Translations under genes and position numbers: made by a program
DNA from: Gibbula magus
Taxonomy: Eukaryota > Mollusca > Gastropoda > Trochida > Trochidae
NCBI GenBank assembly: GCA_936450465.1
Contig: OW388302.1
Location: forward strand, 15,773,530 to 15,837,529
DNA: 64,000 nt
Reading direction: 5' to 3'
Notes under the pieces: model-generated
Seen by the model: the letters and a program-made list of their open reading frames with translations, nothing else
What the model was told of the DNA's origin: nothing
Database searches by the model: none
In this document: positions 33,820-46,526 of the stretch, piece by piece
Layout of the letters: the number at the start of each line of letters is the position of its first letter
Numbering within the stretch: the stretch's first letter is position 1

Positions 33820-35811
33820 CTAATTCTACTCCTCATTGACTTTGAAAAAGCATTCGATTCCGTAGACTGGAATTTCATTCAAGAAGTCCTTAAATTCTTC
33901 AATTTTGGAACATCAATTACAAAGTGGATAAAAACATTCTTCAACAATATTCAATCATGCGTAGTAGTAAATGGCTTTCTCTCAAACTATTTTGACGTAT
34001 CAAGAGGTTGTAGACAAGGAGATCCTATCTCCCCATATATATTCCTCTTATGTGCTGAAATTCTGGCCATAATGATCAGAAATAATAAACACATTAAAGG
34101 GATACAAATTGGAGATACAGAATACCTGATTTCCCAATACGCTGATGATACATCGCTTATATTAGATGGCACTGAAAAATGCCTGCAAGCCACATTAGAA
34201 ACGCTTAGTCAATATGCCTCTTTTTCAGGCCTAAATATAAACATCAACAAAACACAGGTATTATGGATAGGTTCAGAAAAGAATTCCAAAATAACTTTTT
34301 GTAGAAGCTGGAATCTAGATTGGAAGAACGACTCTTTTACACTATTAGGAGTTATATTTACACACAATCTCGCGGAAATGGTCGAACGCAACTACAAAGA
34401 TAAACTTAAGACTTTTAAAGTATCTATGAATCAATGGTTAGCTAGGGATCTCACTCCCCTTGGTAGAAATACTGTATTAAAAAGCCTACTCTTACCACAA
34501 CTTAACCATTTATTTGCAAGTTTACCCAACCCAAATGATCAAATAATAAGAGAAATCAAACAGCTGTGTTATAAATTTATATGGAAAAACAAACCTGACA
34601 AAGTTAGCCGGGACACACTTACTACAAATTATGAACAAGGTGGAATACGAGCACCAGATATAGTAAGTCTCATACAATCACAAAAGATATCATGGATAAA
34701 AAGAATATCTAACACTGATTCAAAAATAAGTAAACTGTTACATATAAATACTCAATGCCAAACAAGCAGTTTTATACAAACTTGCGAATCACACATACTT
34801 GAATCTGTAATAACACCACGAACAAATAACTTTTGGAAAGACACTCTAAAATCATGGGGCACCTTTATGACAAAAAAAGCAGAAACAGTTTCGAGTGCCA
34901 GCGATGTCTTATCCCAACCTTTATGGTTAAATGAAAATATCAAGATAGGTGGTAAACCAGTTAATTATAAACATTACTCGCGTAAAGGAATTACATATAT
35001 AAATGACATCGTAGATAACAACGGGAAGTTTTTAACCTCGGAACAAATAAAACAGATATTCGGATGCAAAACTAATTTCCTAGAAACACAAGGAATAATA
35101 GAAGCTATTAAATTTTATTGTAAATCTGTAAATGTCATCTTGCAAAAAAAACGTCAACTACCTATTTTACCGTACTTCTTGCAAAATATTGTCGGCAATC
35201 CAAAAGGTTGTAGAGACATTTATGACATACTCATACACAGAAAAAACACCAAAACACTAACATACCGAGAAAAATGGCAGAAAGAATTAAACGAATACAT
35301 CGATGATAAAACATGGGAAACGATAGAACGCATAACATTTAAGTCTTATAATAGTGTAAAACATTCTTGGTTCCAATATAGCATATTGCACAGGTTCTTA
35401 CCAACGAATGATCTACTAAAAAAAATGAGATACAAAGAAACTAATACCTGTACTTTCTGTAAAACCGAGAAAGAATCAATTATACATCTGTTACATGACT
35501 GTAAAGCTGTTAAAACTATATGGAAAGAAATAGAAAAATGGTTATTTGAAAAAACCGGATGTTATATAAGCTTCTCCAGAAAAAACATACTCCTAGGATA
35601 CTGCGAAAAGCGAAACTATGTACTGAACTTGATAATTATAGTCGTAAAATACAATATATTCAAAATGAAACAACAGGAAAAATTACCAAATTTGAAACAT
35701 GTTAAAGAAGACATAAAGACCATGTACTACATTGACCGATTTAACTCCTATTCAAATTGCAAATATGACAGCTTCATGAAATTCTGGTCAATCTGTCACG
35801 ATCTATTTTGA
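33820..35811 (+). pseudogene. L1-like ORF2 C-terminal part: reverse transcriptase and CCHC domain
   Basis: Open without a stop for about 663 codons from 33820, 84 of them before the first ATG at 34072. The first catalytic Asp is in LLIDFEKAFDSVDW; GCRQGDPISPYIFLLCAE and the active-site YADD (about 34139) follow. After the palm, LGVIFTHN and KSLLLPQLNHLF match L1-group connection sequences. Near the end, CTFCKTEKESIIHLLHDC is the Cys-rich motif found in L1-type ORF2 proteins. The endonuclease and the start of the reverse transcriptase are missing, so the product cannot retrotranspose itself. The open frame suggests a young insertion. L1 versus Tx1 clade cannot be settled by eye. Confidence 0.88.
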
Positions 35812-35853
35812 GCAATGTTGTACATAAAATATTCGATATACTTGTCCACTTTC

Positions 35854-35887
<34 letters not shown>

Positions 35888-36033
35888 AATGCTTGCTAAG
35901 AATACCTGTGTACATCATCAAGACCGATTTTTATATCCATGTTAAATTGAACTGTTCCCTGTAATAAGTTTGCCATGTATGGAGTTCCAAAAAAAAAAAA
36001 TTATAAAAAAAAAAAAAATAAAAAAAAAAAAAT
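33820..36033 (+). mobile_element. 5'-truncated L1-like non-LTR retrotransposon
   Basis: Starts abruptly inside the reverse transcriptase domain and ends in an A-rich tail (about 35990-36033) after a short 3' UTR containing an (AT)n run at 35856-35880. 5' truncation with an A tail is typical of target-primed reverse transcription. Clear target duplications were not found. Confidence 0.88.
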
Positions 36034-36504
36034 ATAAATGCAGAAGTTCTGTAACAAAGTTCAATAACTACCAAGTCTATCTGGTAGACAACTTTAAAAA
36101 AAAGTTCGAATTGGTTACGAATTCACCTATTACCATGGAATAACAGAGAAAGAACATATTTCCGATTGTCATATTAGGTCCTCACTTTACAAACACAAAT
36201 TGTATTCTGGGAACACCTACAATCTCTTCATGGATACCCTTTGTGAAAAAGTTAACAGATAAATACTTAGAATCATTCAGTCATGACTATTTTGACACGA
36301 AATGTACGAGTTTGATTTGATTACGAATTCACCATTCGGGAGGATATCAATCTCATTAAAATCACATTGAACATAACAATCGTACCTCGCTGCATTCTTT
36401 GTCCGAGTGCTGCTCGGAGGGATCATGTCACGTGACCTTTCACTTCAACCAATCTGTGACGAGGCTAGAACAAGTTCATTTGTAATATGAACGGGCTTGT
36501 GATT

Positions 36505-36815
36505 GTGAGGTGAGGTGAGGTGAGGTGAGTTGGGTTTAACGCCGCTTTCAAGAGTATTTCATTTATACCGCGGATGCTAGTATTATGGCAGGGAGAAAGC
36601 CTGCAATGCCATGTGGCTATGTATTGCGGTGAAACCTGCGAGCATCGGCTGGAACTAGCGAACCATTGGTGGTACCAAGCGGAAATTCAGTGTAGCATTG
36701 CAACCAAACCTTACTGCATGTAGAACAGTTCTCTACTGCAGACAAAGTTGCTGTGCCCCTGACGGGATTTCAACCACGGACCTCTTGATCCGAAGCACTA
36801 TCGCGTCCCTTTAAA
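36505..36815 (-). mobile_element. tRNA-derived SINE, minus orientation
   Basis: On the minus strand a tRNA-like head is visible ('gcgatagtgcttcggatcaa' and B-box-like 'gtggttgaaatcccgtc'), then about 200 bp of body and a tail of ggtgaggtgag units that read as (gaggt)n at 36505-36529. Body pieces recur at 31880-31975, 39040-39270, 39885-39950 and 46319-46375. Confidence 0.65.
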
Positions 36816-39008
36816 TGAGAAAGGTCACATGACATGACCCAAGCCAAGTTGTACATGGATCAAGAATGCAAAGAGGAATGTGTTACATTCGATCTGATTT
36901 TAATGAGATTGGAGAGGTTATATGCCTATTTTGTAAATGCGATGCAATTTATTTTATAAATGTGACCTAGATATTTGGTACCAATTGACGGAGTGTTAGG
37001 ATCTGGTGATGTTTGGTTCAAATCCGATCAAAAAAGATGCTTTAACACATATGCAAACTTTGTTATCACTTTAGGAAATGATTGTGTCGAATAAATGAAA
37101 CCTAAAATTGTCAATAGTCATTTTGGATTTAACAACACTGTTTCAAAGGAGAGGTTTCAATAGTATGCTGTTAGTATATAGTATAGTAAAACTGTTATTG
37201 GTCTAAATCCATTTTGATATTCCACAGTGTGTGTATCATTATATAGTAAGGCAATGTTAAAGCTTATAGAAACAATTCTAACAAAAGGAAAGTAATATAG
37301 GAATTGTATCTTGTGTTTATATTTTTATTTAACAGGACCGAATAGCACTTGCAGCAGTAAGAGGGTTAAAGCTAAAATATGAAGACAACATTTGTAGTCT
37401 TATGAACAATGTTGTAAACTGTTGTACATTAAAGGGTCCCAGTGTACACAGTGCTCAACCTAGCGCCACACCCGTCCCTTTAAACCTCTCCTTGTATCAA
37501 AACTTGGTTTTAATTTGTTTACTTGTTGCATTTCCTGTTTCATGTAAAGAAAATGTGAAATCATATTATATATAGGTAAAACTATATTATCATAACCATG
37601 TTACCAGGTAGCACTAGTGATTGAAGCAGCCGTACAATATCAACATCTGCACTACAGTACAAGCATATACCAATGTGTAAGATGTGTTAATCGAGGATTA
37701 CAAGTTTATTAAAAGCATTGTTTCTGATTGACAGTCTACTGACTAAATTGATGTGCATGTATGGGTATTGTTTGTTCAAGAGATATTGAAATTAGTAAGA
37801 TTAAATATGATAACGGCATGACCGGAAGTGGTGGTTTTCGACCTACTTTCCGATGGGGAGCATGCAGAGAACTCGTTAGGTACACTGTGATTAAATGATA
37901 ATTTTGTACTAAAAGTGAAATAAAAGGAATAAAATGCAAATAGTTTAGAAATGCAAGAGCAATTTGGATAAAGAAGACTGGGTTGAAGTGGTAGATAGTT
38001 GCAGAATGAATGTTAGTGTATTGTGAAAGCTGGTTTTGATATAAACATTTGATCACGACCCTAAGTATACTGAGAGAAAGACCGGCTTAAAACGAGGGCA
38101 GTTTCATTGATGAGTTTGTTTATGGTTGTGCACATGCATAATGTATAAGTGATGAAAGCCCGGTCTCTTTTGGCGCAGGAAACTAACTTGTCGCCTAATT
38201 TGGAAGTAGCTTACGTTTACTAGTAAAATGTAGTTTATGAATGAAAGAGGTGTAATTTCTATGACTCTTGATAAGTGTCTTAATAGTGACTATTTTGTTT
38301 AAAGATAAAACATTGTTTTATGACATCAAACTCATGAACCTCTCGTTAGTGATATGTTATATCAGTCACTGGTTATGTAAACACTTTTCCTATTAAATGT
38401 ACCAGTTGGGATAGCATCCCTCTTCTTTCGCTACTCATTTCCTCTGATTAACATGAACATGCTGGAATTAAGGCAAATTTTAGATGGCTATATAGTTATA
38501 ACCAGAGGGCACATTCTTATAATTGTTTTTATAGCCATCAATGGCTAACCATTTCCGTAAGGTTTCTGTGTTAGGAAATAAGAGCACACTATGCATTGCA
38601 GGTGCAGCGATCCACTCTATAAGCATGGAAAAGCCAGGAAAATACTGCAAGGCTTAAATCGGCCAGTAATGGAGACTAACAAGAGTTAGTTAGTAAAAAA
38701 CTTTTGTCATGTGAACAATTTTATGTTCTGTACTGATACAATGTATAAACATTATGGTGTGTAGCTCTGGTAAACAAATAGTTGGGAAATTTATGACTGA
38801 TTTATGGAGCAAGTTTCATTGAGCTAAGTCTTGAGTTCTGATCCTCTAAGGAAAATCTATTTTGCGTTTTATGGAGACAATCACAAATATGAATTCAAAG
38901 AAGTTGAAAACACCAAAAATTAATATCCACTGCTTGCTTGACACATTGACAAACATTCATTTAAATATAATGACATATGTTCTAATTGTGATCAAGACAA
39001 TAAGGTGG
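36816..39008. other. Non-coding, no supported gene
   Basis: No domain-bearing frame. 36998-37063 is repeated at 49906-49972. The minus-strand frame at 37736-38056 (106 residues) is hydrophobic and AT-driven and was not accepted. Confidence 0.4.
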
Positions 39009-39290
39009 TCACCCATCCAGGTTGACACGCCAATCGATGTCGCTGTGGTGAAGTGATTCCTGGTTTATAATTCCACTTTCAATAGTACCGTGTATTTCAC
39101 TTCTACCGCAGAGGTTTATATCAGCATAATGTAGGAAGAAAGCCAACATCGCCTTTGTGTATATGCATTGCAGTGAAACCTGCCAGCAATGCTTGTACCA
39201 GCATTCCATAGGTGGAACTTCTCTGACATTTAATGTAGCATTGTTCTCAAACCTTGCGGAATAATTCTCTCTTGAAGAACACACACTGAC
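39009..39290. repeat. Old SINE copy
   Basis: 'cattgcagtgaaacctgcca', 'accagcattccataggtgga' and 'gtagcattgttctcaaacct' correspond in order to the SINE at 36505-36815, about 70% similar by eye. Confidence 0.55.
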
Positions 39291-39679
39291 TATCATGATA
39301 TCATGCTATCCCGCCCATGACCATCACTGAGAGTCGTCAACTTAGCTAAGAACAAAGCCATTTGCTACCATTGTTAACAGCAGCTGCTATTATGTATAGG
39401 GGATACGAAATGATACAATAATATAAAACAGTTACAGCTAGTTTGGTATTAAACGAGCGAATACGAGTGTGAAATTATCTTGTTCTCGATTTTATTAAAA
39501 ACTGCATAATATAGAAGGGAGTTTACTATTTTATTTATTACTTGCCAAATTAAATCAAATGAAATTACCAACAGTGTGCTGAAAATAAGACTTCTGCAAG
39601 CCTCATAATGGCGGTAAAATCAGTGTGACGTCACAACTACACACTATTATGACGTCATATTTGCAGTGGTGTTCTTGTA

Positions 39680-39870
39680 TCTCAAGATTGAACAAAATAA
39701 TCTTAAGATATTTAAATATTCCAAGTTTGAACAGGAGGATTCAGGTTTTGATCATATCTTAAGATTTCCGTACATATCTTAAGATTTGTTATACCATCTT
39801 GGAATATAGAAATATTCCAAGATGGTATAGGCCAAATCTTAAGATATTTTTTCTTCCAAGATCGATAGGA
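39680..39870. repeat. Cluster of palindromes with perfect 17-bp hairpin
   Basis: 39791-39828 is a perfect 17-bp stem (ATACCATCTTGGAATAT and complement) with a 4-base loop. Around it ATCTTAAGAT palindromes occur four times, placed nearly symmetrically. A SINE fragment starts at 39885. Confidence 0.8.
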
Positions 39871-39959
39871 CAGTACCACCCATGGTTCGCTAGTTCCAGC
39901 CGTTGCTCGCAGGTTTCACTGCAATATTAGCCACATGGCGTTGCGGGCTTCAAAATATT

Positions 39960-41357
39960 TCTAAATTCTATATAAGTTTTGTTTAACGTTTAATATCATA
40001 TAAAATGTATAATAAATATAATATAGGTAAGGCTAATGAAATACTCCTCCAAAGCAAAATTTCCGAATTTTATATAACAATCCCAACTTGCTTGTATATC
40101 TAACATGCGTCACCTTCACGCAGAGCCTCATACAGCGCAAGCTTATCAGTCGAGAGGAGAGAGGTGGAGTCGCTCATGGAGAGAAAACACTGTGTGCTGT
40201 GATCGAGTCAGTTGTCATACCTGGTTTGAGGTGCGTTCACTGTGTTTGTAAGTAATGTTTGTTAGTGACTGTAGTTATTGGATTGTTAAGATAACTGTCG
40301 TTATGGATTTGCAAAGCTCTCAGTAATGACCTATACACCAGTTGATTACACAGACACTGTAGTTGCCAGTTTGTACTTTCGCTTTCGTTTCTGGTTAAAT
40401 AGTGCATGATTAAAAGACCTGACGATGATAAATGATGATGAGACATATCTCATTGTTAAACTCATTCTCGTTCAACTTTAGACAACAGTGATGTACATGT
40501 TTTGTTGCAATAAGACAAGTTCAAGATACCCTCAGCTACCCGTTACAGAACATAACTAGACACAGTGGGTAGGTGAGGCTCTGTACAGGTGTCTACTAAC
40601 TGTGTACATTATTCAAAATTCACGGCTATGCATACTTAAATTATCGTTGACTCTACTTCAAATAATGTTATCTGCTTGTATCTGTGAGTATAATATGAGC
40701 CTGGTATACAACCTGTCTTATCATTGTTTGTCGGTTGAGGGTCTATACCAGTGTCTACTTGGGACGTTGTTAAACAAATAGTGTACAACATAATGTAAAT
40801 AATGAATATAAAGAGTTTTATTATTGAAACCTTCAATACCGAATATAATGTAGATACAAGACGATAACTTTCTTTCTTCCTAAATACACAACACGTGATA
40901 CAGGTATCATATAGTCCGTTGTATTTTAAGACTCTGGACAAAGTTTACAATACTGAGCATACATTAGCAATACATGACATTATGATCATAAACAAATCCA
41001 ACATTGTTATATCAATATTGGTCTGAGCATATGTATGTTTAACACAATTGCTTTTGTATTTGAATTTCTGTCAATAAGACAAAATCTCTTTATAATCTAT
41101 CCCTTAATTTGTTGTGGCAAAACTTCCTGTGTCTGTTTATTGCATATACCTATCACATACTGTATCACGTGTTAACGTTCATTTTATCACATATTGTATG
41201 TCAGTACCGTCACCTATATTCGTGGTAAATACCGCCCATGAATCCATAAATTTATGATACGTTTTTTTTTCATTACACAGCACAAATTAAACAAACATGA
41301 AATACACATCAATAAAGACATGCCCATCTGTATATTTTCACAGATCACAGATCCAAG
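39960..41357. other. Upstream region of the RING gene
   Basis: No domain-bearing frame. The stretch 40120-40226 is less AT-rich and ends in a donor-like 'gtttgaggtgcgt'; it could be a non-coding first exon of the RING gene, whose ATG follows an acceptor-like 'tattttcacag' at 41333-41343. This is a guess from position. Confidence 0.25.
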
Positions 41358-44117
41358 ATGGCGACAGAAGGCAGGATGCAGGAGGACCTCTTGACTTGCA
41401 GCGTCTGCATGGAGGTGTTTCAACACCCAGTGACACTTGCCTGTCAACACTCCTTCTGTAAGAAGTGTCTAAAAAAGTATCTGGACACAAAGGTAGAAGC
41501 TGTCAGGAACAAGTCTATCCCCTGTCCCACGTGTAGACAGGAGACATCAGTGCCTCATCCTGACAGACCCGTGGAAGAGTGGGCGGGGCAGCTGAAACCA
41601 GGACTGCTTCTAACTGGACTCATGGACTCAATCCCACAAGGTACTTGTCAGCAGCGCCTTGATTTAAAAAAAGTATTTTTAACATAACACATACAGTATC
41701 AGTGTTGTGATAAGTGTGTCATTTGGAACTGTATGCAATTATTGCATGTATATTTTATAGAAATGTTTATGAATTATTTCTTCTTGTGTTAACTCTATGC
41801 ATTCAAGAAATAATAAACACAATTAAAAATATATTAATATTTGTATTGCTTTTTGCACAGCATAAATTGATTTCAATATAACCACCCACATATAAGTAAT
41901 AACAATACAACTGATATAGTACCAATTTGGTTTATTTCTTCATGTGTTAACTCTATGAATTTAATAATTAATAAAATCAAGTTAAGATGTATAAAATTGT
42001 AATTGCAGTCTAATGTAGCCGCATAAATTGAATTCTATATAGTCACCAATAGTGTTATTTTATGCAAATTACAGATCAGTCAGTAAGTATTATATCTGAA
42101 ACGATTACCATATGCTAGTGTGACTAATGCCAAGCGTTAAAACTTAATAAAAATGAAAAAACAACCTTATATACATAAACTTTCCGAAAATACACCATGA
42201 TGATGTAACGCATGCTTATGAATGTGTACATCATGTTCAGAAATTGACTAAAACCAGGTCAGGGTGAAGAAATGTCAAACTAACATTAATACAATGTCAT
42301 CGCTCGTAATGCAAACTGAATATCATTTAAGTGTCTGTTGTTGTGATAATGAGAGTTCGGACACATGGAATTTACAACTAAATCAACTAGGCATAACATT
42401 ATATCTTATTTTTATAGTAAATACTAACATGTTATACTTATGTTTGCAAACAGTATTGGATTGATGTGTTCCAGGACCTGCCATTTGCTCCGTGTGCAAA
42501 GAAGAAGGGGAGACAACCCCAGCCACACACTGGTGTTCTGAATGTGAAGCTTTGTTCTGTGATGGATGTCTGAAACTACACAGTAAGATGCCAAACTCAA
42601 AGAAGCATGAAGTTGTCCCCAGTTCAGGTAAAACTCCACCTCGACTGAATAAATTCATCTGTAAGGAACACGATGAAAACATGAAGCTGTACTGCAAAGA
42701 TTGTAACAAACCCTTGTGTACTGTCTGCTGTAGTATTGCTCACAGAAAATGTAATGAGGTCATCACCCTCACAGCTCAACTAACAGAGGTCAAATCAACA
42801 CTTCAGGAACGGCAACAAAATCTGGCAGAGACAATTGATGTTACAAATATTGAGATTAAAAAGCTTGACGTGAAATCCCAAAATATTTTAGATGAAAGAT
42901 CCATTTTAGAATCAGAAATAAGGAAAACCATAAAGGAAGCTATGGATACACTGAATCAGAAGGAAGATCAACTGATTAAGAAGGTGAAGGATCAAACAGA
43001 ACAAGACAGAGGGAAGTTGGGGTCGTTGATGAAGACAAAACAAATAGATCTACAGATGGACCAGCAGCAATCTCAGTTCATCCAGCAGGCCCTGGAGTTG
43101 GAGGATGAGGCGCAGCTGTTTGAGATGTATCTGTCGTCTGGGTCAGAAGCTGGAGCAGACGTCACAGTGACACAGAGGAAGGACAGAACAGATGTAGCTG
43201 ATATCAGCTTTATACACGACCTTGAAACATTGAAGAAACAGATAGAAAAGATGGATGTGAAGATTAACAAGATGATGATTCAGCAGATTGATAACATAGA
43301 TCTGACAGTATCACCTGTACTAGATGAAGTTATCGAAGCTCAACTTAATGTGGGAGGCAGTTGTCATGTTGGCGATGGTTTGATAATGAACAGTGCAGGT
43401 ACAAAGGTAACTGTGTTCTCTGATTATAACACACAGTGTCTGAAATCATTTTACACTAGAGGAGGACAGTCATGTTCAAGTGTACTCAACGTGTCTGGTA
43501 GACCCTGGTGTATAACAGTTATCAGTGAAGGTAAGGTAGCTGTGTCTCTTTATGACTCTCCACGTATCATCACAGTTGCTGTGACTCCTGACCTGGAACT
43601 CCTGTCTACAATACAGACAAGTAAGAAATACAAGGGTCTGTCTACTCTGGATCAGTCAACACTGGTGGCCGGTTCTTGTGATCCATCCTCTCTGGATCTG
43701 ATTGATATGAAGGGGAGCATCTTGAAGACCTTCACAACACTTCCTGCCATAGGAAAGAGCTTCATTGAACCTCACTACATACATGTAACCAGACAAGGCA
43801 CTATCCTGGTGTCAGACCAGGGTCTGAAGTCTGTCATCTGTCTGACTCAATCTTGTGACATTGTATTCACATACACACCTACTGGAGACAGAGCACTGAG
43901 AGGTCCATGGGGAATCACATCCACCAGTACAGGAGACATTCTTGTAGCTGACTATACTGCACACAAAGTGATTCATCTCAGTGAGTCAGGAGAGTTCATC
44001 AGAGACATTCTGACAGCAGAGGACGGTTTACAGTATCCAACTGGTCTGTGTGTTGATGGAGACAAACTGTGTGTTACATTGATAACCAAGGGTTTACACA
44101 AATACAGATTCGGTTAG
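41358..44117 (+). CDS. TRIM-like RING / B-box / coiled-coil / NHL-propeller protein
   Basis: Exons 41358-41640 and 42475-44117 are joined by a phase-1 intron (donor gtactt, weak; acceptor 'tgatgtgttccag') and give 641 residues. RING finger: C14, C17, C29, H31, C34, C37, C56 and C59 (CSVC ... CQHSFCKKC ... CPTC), the C3HC4 pattern of E3 ubiquitin ligases. B-box 1 at about 99-139 (CSVC, CSEC, CDGC, H). B-box 2 at about 157-187 (CKEH, CKDC, CTVC). Coiled coil about 190-360, rich in Leu/Glu/Gln/Lys. NHL-like beta-propeller about 365-641 with blades such as GDILVADYTAHKVIHL. This is the order of NHL-type TRIM proteins (TRIM2/3/32/71 group); the usual filamin domain is not seen. It probably ubiquitinates partners bound by the propeller in the cytoplasm. 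Paralogue of the CARD gene, about 85% identical in the propeller by eye. Confidence 0.93.
41641..42474. other. Intron of the RING gene
   Basis: AT-rich, 834 bp, no conserved block shared with the 1,663-bp intron of the CARD gene except the last bases before the acceptor. Confidence 0.7.
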
Positions 44118-45720
44118 GAGTGTATGTAGATAGTGAATTGGTCAAACTTATTACGGTAACAAATTAATGAAATTAAAACTACTTATGAAACAAAATGACT
44201 GAACCTGAAAGAGACACAAAATTGCCAAGATTGATGTATATTCTCAGCTGTAGCTACAAAGTGTGATAATGGACTATTTGTGTGTTCTCTTAATGCTGAA
44301 TGTAGTTGACCTAATTACTTATTTGTGAAGAATAGATTGACCAAACTAATACAAGAGTCTCTGACAAATGCTAGATCCCCAGGATCTTTTTCGTTTACAA
44401 ACAAAACAAAATTTCCAAAAAGGTGAATATCAAAGAACCCCACTAGTTACACCCATGCATTATTTTCTAAAGATAAATATGGTCAGTTCCTTTGATTTTT
44501 ATTTCTGCTCCAAAGATTAACCCATCCCTGCGAGAAAATTTATTATTTAATTCAGTGACCTGAAAATGTCAAAAGGCAACACTTGGGTACTTATGTAATG
44601 CACAACAAAAGTTAAAAACAAGATATAATGCAATTATTTTGAATTCTTTTCTTGAAACGACATGAATACAAACATATTGTCAGGGAAACAACTATATTGT
44701 CAGGGAAACGACTTTATGATGTACTGTTTTCGTGTACATATGTGTGTTTAGCTTGTTTCTGCATCTCATCGTACTGTGACATGAATTCACAAGTTCTCGC
44801 ATCTCTCTCGATTTTCATGCGCAAACGGAGGAATTGTTTGACATGTTGTACATTTCATCGTGTTGCACGTGCTCCACGAATTTCTCATGCTCCAGTTCAA
44901 GACTGCCAGCTTGACGGCACACTTGCTCCGATCTCTTAAAGTGATGAAGTTTGTTTGTTGTTGAATTTCACGTGAGAAAAAAATGACATAATGCGTTTGG
45001 TCACTGGTTTTCAGTTAACTGTGTATAAATTCAAGGTTTCCAATAAAACATATTACACGTTTCAAGTGTTGTATATTTCCAGTGAACAAAATAATCATGC
45101 AATATATTTAAACTTTAAAAAATCGAAAATATCTAAACAAACTCGCAGATTATTCAATTGGTAACCACTCTAAAACACGTCACCTCCTAACTTGCATCTC
45201 TCGGACTTCATTTATTATCATAACGTCATTTCTCACAGGCTGCATTTCATATGATTAGGTAGAGATGTTATTTGAAATACATGTTCATGTGTGACAGGAT
45301 TCCATAACAAAGTCGTCATTGCCTTAGAGGACAAAAAGTGGTCGAATCAATTTGCCGAAATCTTCCGCATTCTCCCAAATATTGGCGTATCCTGAAGAAT
45401 CTGGAAAATCCGGAATGATCCGGCAAGTGGATTTAACCATTTTTTGTCCCTTGCTTGTGTAGAATTTCATAATGAATGTCAATGCACAATTCATAATACT
45501 ATAATATATGTTTGTGTTTCTGTCAAACAAGCAAATTCAAACTTTAATCAACGAAATACATGAGTGACAAAGGTGAGTGAAATACGTTAGTGAAAACTTT
45601 ATAGAAATATTGAAGTGAAATAGGATCTTTTTTACGTTGATGACGTCCTACAGCAATAGTGCATCAGTGAATTCAAGGAGGGTACCGTATGTTGTCAAAA
45701 ACTTCTGTTGATTTAAAGAC
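44118..45720. repeat. 3' flank shared with the CARD gene
   Basis: Collinear with 29725-31240. Probably includes the 3' UTR. The duplicate carries its own insertion at 45329-45449. An open frame at 44652-44939 falls in the shared region but its counterpart at 30.1-30.4 kb is not open in the same frame, so it is unlikely to be a gene. Confidence 0.75.
45329..45449. mobile_element. 121-bp hairpin MITE in the RING gene 3' flank
   Basis: Starts 'ggacaaaaagtggtcgaatc' and ends, inverted, 'ggacaaaaaatggttaaatc'; arms of about 50 bp pair through most of the element. The equivalent site near 30937 in the CARD-gene flank is empty. Confidence 0.8.
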
Positions 45721-46289
45721 CATGTTTAAATGAATTTAAATTCCATTTAATATCACTATATTATTTTGAAAAAGCATCTTCAGTCCATCTGTGTTTTAAC
45801 AGATATACACACATTTACTTAAGTCATAACTCGACCTAGTTTCTAACACTGGCTAATTAAGCCTTGCCGCATTTCCTCAAACGTTCTGTGCTTGTGTAGC
45901 AGCATGTTGCAACTGAGTGAGCTCAGCTTTGGTAACATAGGAAAGTTATGGAACTGTGACAAGACCTAAATAAGCAAGGGACTGAAACTGCCATTTTGAA
46001 CAAAGTTGATGAATCATATGCTTATCAAACAATTTAAGTTCGACTTACCTCAGATCAATACTAGTACAAATATAGAGAATACTAAACGATGCCCCGTTTA
46101 ATAACATATTTATGAAACGAGTGGTGGTTTGGTATTTAACGAGCGACAGTAGTATCTTCAACGAGAGTGTAATAAAATTAAATATAAAATGTGGTAGAGT
46201 TTCTTTAGCTGTTGGTTCCGGATTTTAATGAATTTATGTTACAGTACAGAGTAGCTCCGTTGTACATATTTACATTGTATATTTACCAA

Positions 46290-46376
46290 TATATATATAT
46301 ATATATATATCAATAAATAAGTGAGGTGAGGTAAGTTGGGGTATAACGCCACTTTCAAGAGTATTTCACTTATATG
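46290..46376. repeat. (AT)n plus SINE tail fragment
   Basis: An (AT)n run at 46290-46310 is followed by 'gtgaggtgaggtaagttggg' and 'aacgccactttcaagagtat', the tail-proximal part of the SINE at 36505. Confidence 0.6.
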
Positions 46377-46526
46377 AAACACAATGGATGCACCTTTAAA
46401 TACATTCGAGGCCCTCATCAAGACCAGATTCAATTGAATACACAAATTTGTGAAACAACACATCAAAGATATGAACTGGATTGGATAATATCACCTGAAA
46501 AGAGCGGTCAAACCTACTTAATATTT

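Noticed and set aside
37736..38056. 106-residue hydrophobic minus-strand frame
   Set aside because: Ile/Leu/Phe/Tyr-rich from AT bias, no signal for a real membrane protein, no splice partners.
44652..44939. 95-residue frame in the duplicated 3' flank
   Set aside because: The duplicated counterpart at 30.1-30.4 kb does not keep the frame open.
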